Assembly: GCA_964020155.1 (NCBI GenBank)
Contig: OZ026567.1
Coordinates: 2,035,430 to 2,099,429 of the forward strand
Length of the DNA: 64,000 nucleotides
DNA from: Chondrilla cf. caribensis
Lineage: Eukaryota; Porifera; Demospongiae; Chondrillida; Chondrillidae
Reading direction: 5' to 3'
Shown: one piece after another, positions 1 through 17,700 of the stretch
How positions within the stretch are numbered: the stretch's first letter is position 1
How the letters are laid out: the number at the start of each line of letters is the position of its first letter
Position numbers and translations under genes: made by a program
Notes under the pieces: model-generated
What the model saw: the letters and a program-made list of their open reading frames with translations, nothing else
What the model was told of the DNA's origin: nothing
Database searches by the model: none

Positions 1-611
1 TCTCCTTATTCCTGTTATGATTCAATCTATATATACGTATATTTTCAAAACAATTATTCATTTTAAAGTTCATTACTAATCATTATTGTGTGGAGCATTC
101 TTGCTATGATTCAATCTATCTACGTGATCTCAATTTCAAAAACGAAAATATAATATTATTAATACAGCAAAATATGGACATATTCTACTTCATGTAGCCA
201 TAGATAGAGTATCAATGATGTAGCGAGGTCCTGAACCACGTTCACATCTAGTAATATAATGTCGATATATCATTAAATTTATTGAACGTGCATATAATTT
301 TTTTTTTCATATTTTATATATTATGTCACAATAATTACTTTATAATAAATAATTAATCATTAATACTTGTCAATTACATTGATATACAGTAGTAGTTTGA
401 AGAGTTACGTATGTATGCACATATACAAACCACATGCATGCAATAATAAGTACTCGTACGCGCGGATATCTGTGGACACCCATAATGACCTCCACAGACT
501 CCTGTAATAACTTCCACATAAAGTTGTAAAATGCATTCTGCTGGCATATGTGGAAATGTGTACGTAGTCTTTGCATTACACAGTATTACGATTATAGTGA
601 TATTTCTATTA
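1..611. other. 3' flank of the esterase gene, no gene seen
   Basis: AT-rich sequence downstream of the minus-strand esterase stop codon at 612-614. I see no exon with splice sites, no RNA gene and no canonical AATAAA on the minus strand directly after the stop. The small open frames here have no recognisable family signature. Confidence 0.6.
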
Positions 612-4407
<3,796 letters not shown>

Positions 4408-4468
4408 TTTATTGTTTGGATCGCACTGCCGTCTGGAACCACGTGTCTTAAGCTTCTGATCTCAAAAG
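4408..4468. promoter_or_regulatory. 61-bp divergent promoter interval with CACGTG box
   Basis: Only 61 bp separate the esterase ATG (4407, minus) and the NUFIP1 ATG (4469, plus). An E-box CACGTG lies at 4440-4445. No TATA box is visible. At least one transcription start must overlap the partner's 5' region, so a shared bidirectional promoter is inferred. Confidence 0.7.
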
Positions 4469-5675
4469 ATGTTGCCGTCACTGTCACCGCCAACACGAAT
4501 GCCACCGCCTGGATTTGGACAGTTCGTTCAGCCACAAGGGAACACATGGAATGGTGCGTACCTCCTGCAATTCTTTGAGAATGTTGGGTCAATGGAGTAC
4601 GCTGGAATAGGCGAGTTTAGGTATAAGTAGCCGGCTATAGGCCTGGGAACCTGACCATAGCTTACTTATAGATCGAGTTTCAACGAATGTGCTTGTAGCA
4701 ACGATTTCCAGAATGCTGTTCTGTGATAAGTCGAATTTCTGATAAATACGATGGAGTCTTTTACCCTCTTGTGTCTAGGTTCCTCTGATCTTTAAAGCAT
4801 TTAGGTTTTCAGCATCTCTATCCAGCTACTTCTCTTCATGCCTGCTGTTTAACAGCTACAATAATTGATAATTTCATTGCTCCTATTTAACTGTAGATTT
4901 TAGATGTATGGTAAAAGGATCAAGTGCATCGCCTGGACCAGCCATTAGTGTATAATTAATCTTAACCCTAATCCTAACAGGTTAGGGTAGGGGTGGGGTA
5001 GGGTTACTTATAATATTGATTGATACCTGGTCCAGCGCTGCACTTGACCCGGCAGACCTTGGATATCATAATGAACTTACTTGGAAGTAATTTCCTCTTG
5101 TTTAATTTTGAGATTGATTTCCCAAAAATTGATGGTTGCCATTGGTATCTGTCCACATTCGACACTATTACTGTATACAGATGCACAGTATTTCCTGTAG
5201 AATGGCATGCTCCTACTAATGATGACTAGCATATACTTTCTCTGATCTTTGAGGTGGTCATGTTCTTCCCGGGATCTTTCCACCCCAAGTACCACCACCT
5301 GTCAAACAACTGCAAGCTTTTGGCTGCAGCTACCCACCAGTCTGGCAGTCCCCTCCACAGCCGTGGTGGCCTCCAGCCGGGAACCACCAACCTTGCCCCC
5401 CTCACGGGAATGGATTTCAGCAAAACTATCACAAAAGAGGACAACCTTATCCAACAAGACATGAGAGAAAGGTAATCACAACCAGTAGCTTAGAGTCCTC
5501 TATGTGGTAGTATATATACAGTATATATGTACCTTATTGTTCCTCTATGTTAAGGTATATGTACAATGTACATGTAGGTACGTACATGCATCATACATAG
5601 TTCCTCTAAGCTGTAGTATATGTGCGTACATGTACTTTATAGTCCTCTATGTGACTCCTTTAGGGTGAATACATT

Positions 5676-5742
<67 letters not shown>

Positions 5743-8700
5743 CGTAAAAACGGCACTAAAAAGCCGAATGTAATGTACGTAAATGGAACCTATTCTTCCT
5801 TTGGCACCTCCGTGTATTGGTAGAAAGTTCAAATCTCCTCCACATTTGGGGGTAGTCCAATAATAAGACCTTGTGTGATTCCAGTGTATGGAGACTGAAC
5901 CACTCCAAGAAGGTGAGATGGTGTTTCTTTTCTTCTCAGAAACCAAGGCACACTGAAGAAAGTAACACGGATGGTTCCTTCAAGTGCAGCAACTGTTCTC
6001 GATCCTATGAAGAGAGAATACATTACGACAATCACATGAGGAGTCATAAGAAGGTGGGCCAGGATGATTATTGCCATGGGAACTATTCTGCCTATATTTG
6101 TATGACATCATCAAAGTGATTCTTGTGGAAATTTCCCAATCTCATTCTATATGTGCATGTATTGTGTTACATATGTTCATACATTCTGTATTACATTCCT
6201 GTATAATATACAGTACTTGGATATTTCTGTATCTCGTATCTGTACCTTTGTGTATATGGCATTATATTACTGTATGTATGTTTAGTGTCAACATCCAGGG
6301 TGTAACTTTGAAGCCATTCATAAAGTTCTCAATGATCACATGTTGGTGAGTATCTACCTGAATGTGTATGTGATGAGAAAGTGTGTGTGTGTGTGTGTGT
6401 TTCTCATGTACATATTGTGCATATGTATACGTAGATCCACACTATACCCAAGGAGCTATTCTTTGACTCACCAGAAGACATTGCAAAATGGAGGGAGGAC
6501 CGTAGGAGGTATGTGAGTGGAGGGAGGAACATGGGAGGTGTGTGAGTGGAGGGAGGAACATGGGAGGTGTGTGAGTGGAGGGAGGAACATGGGAGGTGTG
6601 TGAGTGGAGGGAGGAACGTGGGAGGCGTGTGAGTGGAGGGAGGAACGTGGGAGGTGTGTGAGTGGAGGGAGGAACGTGGGAGGTGTGTGAGTGGAGGGAG
6701 GAACGTGGGGTGTGTGAGTGGAGGGAGGAACATGGGAGGTGTGTGAGTGGAGGGAGGAACATGGGAGGTGTGTGAGTGGAGGGAGGAACAAAGGTCTTTG
6801 TGGCTGGCTGTGGTTGTGTCTTATATACATATTTATTGACAGGTTTATGTGCTGCCATAAGGAGTTACATTGCTGTGTTCCTCACACTCCAGGAACTACC
6901 CTACCAAGGAGACAGTGGAAAGGAAGTTGGCAGAGAAGCAGGACAGGATCAGAAGAGGCGAAGTGTTGCCAACCAGAGTTTCCAAGTAAGTGTGCATGCA
7001 TGTGTACGTGTGTGCGTGTGTGCATATATCACTACCTCTTTGTATTCATAAGTATGTATATACATACGTACATATGTAAGTACACGCATATGTCTATACA
7101 TAATATGCAACCTGATGCACCTAACACTAAAAAAGTGCTGTATACGTATATATTGTATTTGTGTAATTTAATCTCATTTGCATGTAGGTACAAGGGGCAT
7201 GGGTATCAGAATGGCGGTCCAAAGTCCCATTTCAATTTCAGAAGGGGAAGGGGTAGGGGTAGGGGGCGTGGATCTTTTCATCGTGGAAGTGGGCGCGGTG
7301 TACCACGAGGGAGAGGTTGGGCCAAATCAGTGCATCATTCAACTTTTGCTAGTGAGAATGAACACAGTGAAGAAGAAACCACTTATGATTCCTTGGAAGA
7401 GATGGAAGTCCAGAGGAAAGGAGAATCTCAACTATCGACAAATGAAAATTCATTAGACAAATCTTCTGAAGTTTCTACAAGCAAAACTGACCTTCAATCG
7501 TCTGAGGATAGTTCAGAATTGCTCTGTGACCTTATAGGCAGACAGACCTCAGCTGTCACAGCAGAAAAAACTGCTGAACTTGTAGACATGACAGCTGAGC
7601 ACACAGACACAACTACTACACATGTAGACACAACTCCTGAACAAATAGACAAAACATCTGAGCAGGTAGACACAACTGCAGAGGACAGTCCTTTTGAGAA
7701 AGCACCCTCGCAACCAAGCATCAACTGTGCTTCACAAGTGGTAGCAAAGAGCAAACACTCATCAATACTGCCTACCACCTCAAAAGATGTCAACATTACA
7801 GACACAATTCCACGAGAGACAGCCCTACAAAATGCAGCTCTGAACGACGCTGTAATGTTACATGCATCTTCACAGGACAGCAATCACGATCAGGTTGGTT
7901 GCGATTTACAGTTCCCTTCAAGAGAAAAGACAACAGGTCAGAGGTCAAAGGTTGAATATCAATGTGCAAGAAGGAAGAAGTTGACACTCCTTCAAAAGGT
8001 TTGTACGTATGTGTGTATGTTTATAACAGTAGAATCGACTTAGAGAGTGCTTCAGTACAAGGACCACCATCTCCCATTCCCAAATGTTCCTGTACTGTAT
8101 TGCTTGATGCACTTCCACATCAGAATTAGGACCTCCTCGCAATTGAGTCCACTTTAACAGTTCCAACAAGAGTAGTCCCAATTGTGAGGTTCTTCTGTGT
8201 GTGTTCCTCTATGTTCATCGGTTGAATCTGGTATTCTTTGGACTTTTCCCTACATATGTGAAATGTGTTCACTGTACACCTAGTCTGACTATTTATACCA
8301 TCCCAGTATCAACGGCCAGGGGGTGGAAAATGAAAGTGATGTTCTATCGAACATAGCAACTAGTTCACACTTTCAATGAGACTATCATCCACTGGGGTGT
8401 TACTGCCAGGAACTGAGGTAATGATATTCATAGAGGATCTATGTAGGTGTTCGTCACTCCACAAACGACCATACACAATGGAGATCATGCTTCTCTGCCA
8501 CAGATAATATGGCTGAATAATTAGGACATTGGAACCAGCCATTTTGTCCATTGTAGAGAGTTTGTTCACTTTTCAGTGGTGAAGCGTGGATTAGCAGTGG
8601 GAAAGTCCCTTTGTGGCCCCATGGAGACCGTCCTTGGTGGGGAAGTAATTTTTATTATTTCCTGTTTTTGGAGTGTCCTTTGATGAATGTCCATTGTATG

Positions 8701-9203
8701 AAACTGCTTTTACCTTCCATATCATCTAATCGACAATGAACTTTTATAGCACATTTTTCATATTATAATGCTAGAATTAGTCCAGCTCAGCCATAGATGG
8801 CACATTGTTCTCCTGCACACTGTATTGGATATGGTCTAGCTAACCACATTATGCTAAGGTGTGAACTAATCGTCATGTTGGTGACACAGTCCCTCCCATC
8901 CTCTGCCCTCCGGTAGTTGCCCCCTGGATGGTCTAGGTTACTATACTAAAATTAATATACACTACATATGTGCATTGTAAGTACATGTGTATGTACTTAT
9001 GTATGTGTACAAATACCTGTGACTCACATTCGTACAGTCATATGTAGTCCTATGTATACCATGTTGTGTATTCCTTACATCTGCAGTTGCTGGCACCTGA
9101 AATGCGTTCTGAAAGAAACAAGATACTCCAGTGCATCAAGTTCATCATCGACAACAATTTCTTCGACTCAGACAGTCCATCAAATGACCGTCATAGTGTT
9201 TAG
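4469..9203 (+). CDS. NUFIP1: NUFIP1 homologue (FMRP-interacting, box C/D snoRNP assembly factor), 8 exons
   Basis: Nuclear protein that in other animals scaffolds box C/D snoRNP assembly with R2TP and acts as a ribophagy receptor. Exons: 4469-4553, 5254-5471, 5940-6053, 6286-6345, 6435-6508, 6893-6985, 7188-7998, 9087-9203; together 523 aa. A Pro/Gln-rich N-terminus (1-101) precedes a C2H2 finger (C117, C120, H133, H137) and a second Cys/His segment opening CQHPGCNFEA (140-159). The NUFIP1 core follows (DSPEDIAKWREDRRRNYPT, about residues 170-188), then an RG/RGR-rich tract, an acidic Ser/Thr-rich stretch with repeated TTxxVDTT, and the conserved C-terminus LLAPEMRSERNKILQCIKF. This last exon confirms the assignment. 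The ATG at 4469 was chosen as the first in frame; a second lies 10 codons on. Intron 5 holds a minisatellite derived from the exon 5 end. Confidence 0.93.
5679..5741. repeat. (CA)n microsatellite, NUFIP1 intron 2
   Basis: About 31 CA units on the sense strand of NUFIP1. Confidence 0.95.
6487..6790. repeat. 29-bp minisatellite seeded by NUFIP1 exon 5 and its splice donor
   Basis: About ten 29-bp units. The first unit is the end of exon 5 (TGGAGGGAGGACCGTAGGAG) plus the intron start gtatgtgag. The intronic copies match it at about 25-26 of 29 positions and each keeps a GGGAG|GTGTGTGAG pseudo-donor. Confidence 0.9.
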
Positions 9204-10806
9204 TTTTCAGTTGTCCATTTCAACTTGCAGCTATATACATGCATGTGTGATATGTTTTAAACTGCGATGATGATTTTAATGAATTGTACGTGGCTTGGCA
9301 ACTCTGACACTGGGATGTGTGTATACGTAAACACCTGCACATGTGCATAGAGCCATGCAAGTCCATGTGCATTATTATACAGTAAGACCTCTATTAAAGG
9401 ACACTCTGAATAAAGGACGACACCATAAAAAATTACCGAAAGTAGACTTTCCCATATGTATAATATTAATACATCTTTTACCTCTGAAGTGTGGACAACT
9501 TCCCTACAGTGGACGAAATTAGCTGGTCCAAATGTGTCCTTTATAAAGAGCTACATACATATTATGTATGGGAGAGTATAGGAGAGAAAATGCTAAACAC
9601 CTTTTTGTATAGCTCATGGGGGAGGGGCGTATAAACGTGATACTTTCACCACACCTAGCTGGGTACGTGTACTAACATTTGAAACAATTCCCATCTCAAT
9701 AGGTGGCCTGTAAACCCAGGCATGTTCGGAGGTGCTTAACAGATTTTTACTGTATGGGAGAGTATAGGAGAATAGACACTGAGCACATTAATGCATAACT
9801 CAGGGGGGAGGTGGGATATCAATCTGATATTTTCACTACATATGGATCTAATTACATGAAGTGTCAACTGGATATTTTCACCAGGTCTAGCTGATGGCAT
9901 GAACTAACTGCTGAAGCAACTCCCATCTTCGTATGTTACCTGTAATCTTAGCTACATTTGGAGGTGTTCAATATTCTTTCAATGTACGTACTGTATTATG
10001 TGTTATAAAAATACAATAGACTTAATGCAATAAAATTAAAGGATTTTACATCACAATTGGGGCAATTCTGAATGGACCCACATATTATTATGAGTTTAAA
10101 AGGCTAGACCTCAGTTTCTGGATAATAATAATTATGTTTCATACATTGTGCTGGATCAATGGTGTCAAATTGTTAGTAAGCACTGAACTTCTATGGCTGC
10201 CAGCGTACCAAACATGCAAAATTGAATACTAATTAGTCTATCGTGTGGCTACAACTATACGTATTCTCTATCATTCCTGCACATATATATATATAGCATC
10301 CAATGCATGGAAACAACAGAATATAATTATGAAATATACTTGTCACATGCTTGGGTAGTCCACGGTGTGAAGTGCATTAGATGCTGCTTGATGTTTTTAT
10401 GCATGCGATACTAGAGTAGGCAAGCAGTACAATTGATACTGTGCATATGGTGTAGCTCGCGATAATGGGGGGGTGGAACTGGAATTGAAGCTGATATCTG
10501 ACAAGCCCGTTTCTGTCTGTCAATTAGTTATGATATTGTTGATACTCAATAAAAGTAGACAGTCGAACAAATAATACATTATACAAGAAGCTTGCTCATG
10601 CAAATACTTAAGAAAAGAGTACACCATACGTACATATTAAGTCACATGATACAGTGCACAGTCATGTAAGTACACAAATACAAAAAGGTAAGAAAAAGTT
10701 CAAGAATGTGTATAACAGTGATGATAAGTACATCCATTACGTCCAATTAATAAAATAAAGAACAAATAAGTAAGTACCCTGAACGCCATTAGTAACAAAC
10801 AATAAT
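9204..10806. other. Tail-to-tail intergenic region, NUFIP1/BCOR-like
   Basis: No exon recognised. It holds a MITE-like start CAGTAAGACCTCTATTAAAG at about 9382 and two diverged copies of a roughly 185-bp unit (9560-9975) that both contain TATGGGAGAGTATAGGAGA. Confidence 0.6.
9560..9975. repeat. Diverged tandem duplication, about 185-bp units
   Basis: Both copies begin TATGGGAGAGTATAGGAGA, continue with AGCTCA.GGGGGAGG, a TTTCACYACA stretch and TAGCTG, and end near GGAGGTG(C/T)T. The copies have diverged by substitutions and indels. Confidence 0.7.
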
Positions 10807-11408
10807 TCAAAAGAGATTTTCTAAGTTAATGCGCTTGATCTGAAGGAGGTCTCGCATGGCAGCACAGTCAGGGACCAGCTCAATATCCTTGTAACAGTTC
10901 CTCATGCAGACCGGGACAGCGTTGACTCGACTCAGCTTGACCTGCTCTCGGAACTCCTTGGCTTCCATTCGACAGGTGACGATATTTGCCTCTTTTAAAA
11001 ATCTGCGTAGATCTTCTTCGCTCATTCCAGAGCTCTTTATGAGTTCATCAAACGTGTAGAAGTTATGACACCTGAGAATATCAGGATAAGACAGAAAGGT
11101 GAAGACATACGTACGTAACATTAAGTTTCCAAGAAGGTGGAACCATAAAATTACCTTTACAAGAAGGTGGAGATATAACATTATGTTTATAAGAAGGTGG
11201 AGACATACATACCATTACACCCACATAATAATGTAGACATATGTACGTACATCACGTCCAGATGAAGGTGGACATGTACGACTGTCAACAAGAAACACAT
11301 GCCTATGTAACATATCCTTGGGCACAGTGAGTGGTAAGACAGAAACAAGTATTTTTGAATTCAAAAAGCTTGTAGGGCTGCAGCCTCTGCATACAAATTT
11401 CTTGAACA

Positions 11409-11481
<73 letters not shown>

Positions 11482-11496
11482 ACACACACACACACA

Positions 11497-11543
<47 letters not shown>

Positions 11544-13183
11544 ACGTTGGGGAGTGCATGACAGGTACTTGTAAGTTATAGGCAACAGGCACAGGTGAAG
11601 CCGACTCATCAAAGAAGGGACTACAGTAGAACTGACGGTAGTCCAGTTCTGGTCCAAACTTCACAATTCCTGAACATGTACAGAGATAACAGTGAATTCA
11701 AGTTACTTAGTTGAAGATGTAACATACTGTGTGTACATAATAGAACATATGCCCGTACATGTTTTCATTATACAGACTCACACACGTATGTTCAACTGTT
11801 TATGTGGGGATCCAAAAGAACCCACATGCTATACAATAATTTACCTGTTTGGGGTATTTCAGACAACTCTCTACTCACTGAAGGCTGTCTATCCTGTAGT
11901 AAGCAAGGGACCACAATGGATGTGTGTGTGTGCGTGTGTGTGGCGTGTGTGTTTGCCTATGTGTTGGCGGGCGCACACGTGCACGTATGCATGTGTACAT
12001 GTGTGTATGTGTGGCGTGTGTGTGTTTGCCTGTGTGTTGGCGGGCGCACACATGTGCATGTATGCATGTGTACATGTGTGTATGTGTGTACACATGCGAA
12101 GATGTTACAAGTACGTATGTACATAAATATACAAGTGCAAGTCTACACAATGCGATGCTTGTGCATTCACTGACTATTTGGAAATCACTCAAACATGGTG
12201 TAGTCTCGAGTCTCTTGGTTGCTATGAACTTCTCCGATATTGCTACCAGGGGACATCAGGGAGCAGTAACACATGTTCGCTATTACACACACTTGTACAT
12301 ACGTATGTACAGTATGTACATACGTACAGTACAAATATCAATGAAAGAGCATATGAGCAAAGAAATAGGACTATGTACGTACCCAAACCCATCTGGGATA
12401 TGCACTACAATTTTTAAGTCAGCCAAGGTACAATCTGCATATCCCACAGGTCATTGTATACCTTCCAATATCCCATATGTCACTGTATACCTCCCAATAT
12501 CCCATATGTCACTGTATACCTCCCAATATCCCATATGTCACTGTATACCTCCCAATATCCCATATGTCACTGTATACCTCCCAATATCCCATATGTCATT
12601 GTATACCTCCCAATATCCCATATATTATCTCACTGTATACCTCCCAATATCCCATATGTCACTGTATACCTCCCAATATCCCACAGGTCACTGTATACCT
12701 CCCAATATCCCATATGTCATTGTATACCTCCCAATATCCCATATATTATCTCACTGTATACCTCCCAATATCCCATATCTCACTGTATACCTCCCAATAT
12801 CCCATATGTCACTGTATACCTCCCAATATCCCACAGGTCACTGTATACCTCCCAATATCCCATATGTCATTGTATACCTCCCAATATCCCATATGTCACT
12901 GTACCCCTCACATCCACAAGCACTAACATTGTAGGTACTCAACAATGGTATCATATCCTTTGCTTTTGGCGATATCCACTGGATACCTCTCCCCCGAGTC
13001 CGGCGTGATGTCAGCACCGTGGCGCACAAGGGTCTTCACCATGACCAGGTCTCCTGCCTCCACTGCATCATGTATTGGCCTGTGAATACAAATGCATATC
13101 AGGAACCATGAACGGGTAACTCCAGTATATACTGTAGGTACATGTAAGTAGATACGTAAGTATATATTGGAACACATGCACAT

Positions 13184-13237
<54 letters not shown>

Positions 13238-14644
13238 CATAAAAATTACCTTCATTCATAAATATGTGTGTCCATATATCATCACATATACGTACACATA
13301 AACATTAGTAAGTGTGTATGTAACCTTGAAACACACCCGCTGTATGTCTATGCATACACAACACACACAGCACAAGTACATACATACATGGTTCCATCTC
13401 TAGCGCAGACCGAGGTGCTCGCCCCGGACTCAAGGAGTAGGTTAGCAACAGCATGCTGCCTGTGACTACAGGCCTCATGCAGGGGAGCCCACCCAGCGTT
13501 GTCCTGGATGTCCGGACTGACCCCCTCAATGAACATGAAGTACCTGGCCATATCCTGTACATGGACAAAACGCATTTTACATAAATAGTAAGTACTGTAT
13601 GCACATATACAGCATAAGACATACTGTAGGGCTAGACAGTACAAGTAGAAAATACCATATGGATGGAAAGTTTCGTGGAACAAACCTTTCACAAATTTCG
13701 TGAAAAACAGTTTTGCATTTGAACACCCATCACATTACTTGATTGTCAGACAATTACATCATTGGGTGCTCACGAATAAAACTATCGTGAATACCAGTTT
13801 CTTCGCGAAATTCACGAAACTTTCCCACTATACGGTAGTATTATATAGTACTAGCACAGGGCCAGCACAACTGGTGGGGTACATACTGTATGCTGTTTAC
13901 ACAACCACATACCACATTCCCCCTAGAGCAGGCATTGTGTAATGGGGATTCCCCGGTACTTTTCTTTGTTTTCAATTTCTTCCAGTTGCTAACATCACCT
14001 GGAAAAAGAAAGCCCCATAGTAAAATTAGGCTCAGGGGCAAGTGTGTGGGGTGTTTAAGATGAGGTAGCAACTACTTCAAACATGGTCAATTTGTTCCCT
14101 TACCAGGAGAGAATTCCTGAAGAAGTTCTAGCTTCTGCTGATCCAGACCTGCACCGAGTTCATCGAGCAGTAACTGGTGTAGAGACAAAGGCATTTGGTG
14201 GGATAAATGCATATTTGTCTACATGCATGTACGTATGTATACAAAATAAGCATCAACACTACACACCATACTTCATATTATAGGTATGAACACACGCAAG
14301 CACACACACACACACACCACACACAGACACAGACACACACACACACACAAAGAGAGAGAGAGGTACGTAGCGTGTAAACTAACCGTAGACCATCCTCTCC
14401 TAGAGGCTCCACGAATGTGACCAGCAGAAAAGCTAGTGAGCCCACTTCCTTCCAGAGGAGCAGATGAATGATAATCCATATCTACACAAAAAGGCAGGTG
14501 CACTGCAAGTATGGTGGGCGAGTATGTACATGCATTCTAATGTACAGAAATGTGCACATTAGAAAACACATATATGTACATGGTTGTGCACGCGTTCAGT
14601 CACACATACAAATAAATATACAGTATATGAATGCACACACGCAT

Positions 14645-14708
<64 letters not shown>

Positions 14709-17700
14709 CAGTAGAGCCATCGGAGGAGTAATCATCATCATTGTCTTGGGAACTGATTGAATATGTGTCGAATTTTTCTTTCTGAAATTACATACAAACA
14801 AAAACAAAAGTTCAAAACTGACACTTGATATAGGCAACTACACATAATATTATGTATGTACATACCTATGCATATGTACATATGGTACTGTAGGTACATT
14901 TGTACTTACATACCAGTATACACTGTATACATAGGGCATAAGTATGTACATATGGTACTGTAGGTACATTTGTACTTACATACCAGTATACACTGTATAC
15001 ATAGGGCATAAGTATGTATGTACGTACGTATGTCTGTACATACGTACGTACATACATAAATACAGGTTTAGTAGCTTAAGCTCGAGAAGGAGCTTGTGAT
15101 TGGTGAGCTGATGTGAACAGAGAACATGAATCATCAAAATGCCCGATTTGAGAAAGAAAAAAAAGACATTTTGTTCAATTAATGAAACTCTTTTGGTGAA
15201 TAAAAACATCAAGATGAAAGGACTGGCTTTAGGTTGGGAAGGTTTTTCCATTTTCTATATGATAACAATATTCATAAGTATACGTACGTGTACTTCCATA
15301 CCAATCACTTGGCTAAACAGTGTTTGCTGTAATGAAGACGACCATTTTAGGGGAATCTGAGGGAATGCACCTTCTCCATAGCTAGCACTATATAGGTACA
15401 AATCCCTACAAATGTCACTTTCTGAGTAAATAACCGATACCATCTGATGTGTAAATTGTTGATTGTTAATTGTTAAAAGTGGTAATTTACTGCAACTGAC
15501 ACCAACTGGTATTTTTCACACACAAATATACACTAAACCTGGTATGTACAGTGTTTACTCAACTGACAGCCACCTGGGATGTATGGTGTACTACAACTGA
15601 CAACCACTTGTTATGTACAGTGCTTACTGCAGCATGCACATACAAGCTACTCACCGTTCCAGAGGTGTCAAACGGCACGGCTGGTGAAATGCTACGCTGA
15701 GAGTCGTCAAGGCCGTTCAGCAACTCCTGTGTGTTCAGCTGATAGGCTGGGAGCAGGGACTCGCGAGCAGGGATAGACAAAATGGTGCGGCACTTGACGG
15801 CCGGTGAAGACTCCTGGATCCCCATTCTTTGGTGATTCTTGGTCTCCTCATGGGCACGTTTCAATCCACTCTCGTTGATTCGTTTTAGTAACTGTTTTGG
15901 AGACGAACTTGGACCCTGGACTATTGTGTGAGCGTACAGTACTCTGTTTTCTTCAAAAAACTGGATTGGTTGCCTATGGTTACCATCCACTTTTGCAATT
16001 ACAAAACACTTTGGGCATACAGCAAGTGACTTGAAACTGCAGCCATTTTTAGGCCGTTCCGGTTCACCGTGGTTACAAACAGGACCACTAATGAAGTCCT
16101 CGTCTACAGAGTCGAGATCCAGCGATAAATCACTGTCGCTGCTGGCAGCACTGGCACTGGGCGATATTCGCGAAGATTTCATAAATTCGCTCTGCGTTTC
16201 TTTCTTCACTACAGGCGGTGAAATGACCGATTGCCTATATCCAGCAGCAATCGAGGATTCCTCCAGCAGGGTGGTCACCACAGGCTCCGTGTTGCCATAC
16301 GGGGCATCCTTGACAACAGGTAGAAGCTGCTGAGGACTGGTGGTTGAGTGCCAATTTCCCGCCAGTGACGGCACTGGGGCAGAAGGGCCAATCTTGCTCG
16401 TGGTGGTCTCCTCATGGGACACTTGTTGACACGGATCGGGTTGGATGAGGAGATCTGGGACAGGAGAACATGGTCCAACGACATTGACAACAAGACCAAA
16501 CGAGTTGGATGCTTTATGGTGAGGAACTGATGGCTGGGACGTCTCCTCAAGGAGTAGTTCTTGTTGCACAACTTCCTTGAAAGAGACTTCGCTGGGTGAT
16601 AGTTCCTCAGGTTGTTCTGTGTTGTTTGGTGTTATTTGATGATAAGTTTGTTCAAATGGTAGTTCTTCGACAACATTTGTTATCGGCTGTTGGTCTGGTC
16701 GCTGAAGGCTGGCTCCCAGGTGTGCCATCCCTTTTCCGTTCTCCGAGAGCTGCTCTTGCTGGGGAACAGCTTCGTGCTGGCACCCATCTTCCATGAGACC
16801 CTGTTGATCGTGGTTTTCAGGGGGATACTGCAAGTGAGGGCCTGGTGATGGACTCACTTGTGTGCGTGTGCTCTCTGATGGGGTATCTTGTGGGTGCGTA
16901 TACTCCGATGGAGTATCCTTTGGGTGTATACTCTTCAACAGGCTATCTTTTGGGTGTGTACCTGTTACAGGGTTTGCTTGGGGGTGTGTATTCTCTGAAG
17001 GGTACACTTGTACGTGTGCACCCTCTATAGAGTTTGCTTGTGGGCGTGTACCATCTACAGGGCTATCATGTGGGCGTGTACCCACTACAGAGTTCACTTG
17101 TGGGTGTGTACCCTCTATAGGGCTATCATGTGGGTGTGATTCCTCTGATACACCAACTGACTCCTGTGTGGGAAAATCATGCAAAGTGTTCTGATGCTGT
17201 TCCTTGCAATTGTTTAGCTGCTGGGGACTTCCTTTTTCAGACAGCTGATGGGGTTTTCCCTTCTTGGGTGGCTGTTGTTGAGAATTTCCCATCTCAGGTG
17301 GCTGTTCCTGGGGATTTCCCTTCTCAGGTGGCTGTTGTTGGGTACTTTCAACAATTAGATGTTGCTGGTTGTGACTTTCCCTGCTAGGAATTTGCTGGTT
17401 GGAGGTTTCTTGCTGGGAGATCTTTTGCTGAACATTCTCCTGCTGGAAGACGACTTGCTGTGTATCTCTTTGGGTGGACGACTTCCCCTTGACCCCTTCC
17501 TGATGGACGGCTGTTTGGAGAGCAGCCTGATCGGTGAGACCACCCTGATGATGGCAGTCTTGCACTGGAATTCTCTGACCAGTTGGTTGTTGTACAGACT
17601 CCTTTACTATCTGCGGTGGCGACAATTGTACAGATTCACTTTCAAGATCGACTATATTGAGCGGTGGGGAGGGCGAAAGCTGCAATTCCCTTGATGAGAA

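Noticed and set aside
6718..7187. Start of a 441-aa continuous frame running into NUFIP1 exon 7
   Set aside because: The first part is minisatellite and intron; only 7188-7998 is exon, with a clear acceptor and matching phase.
12437..12905. CRISPR-like array
   Set aside because: Contiguous 29-bp tandem repeats without unique spacers in a eukaryotic intron.
11924..13008. Tandem-repeat proteins over the 29-bp array
   Set aside because: The array is intronic in the BCOR-like gene and open in all three frames by repetition.
12928..13079. BCOR-like exon 8 as the terminal exon (in-frame TAG just after the donor)
   Set aside because: A good donor lies before the TAG and downstream exons with a PUFD domain join in phase through exon 12242-12171.
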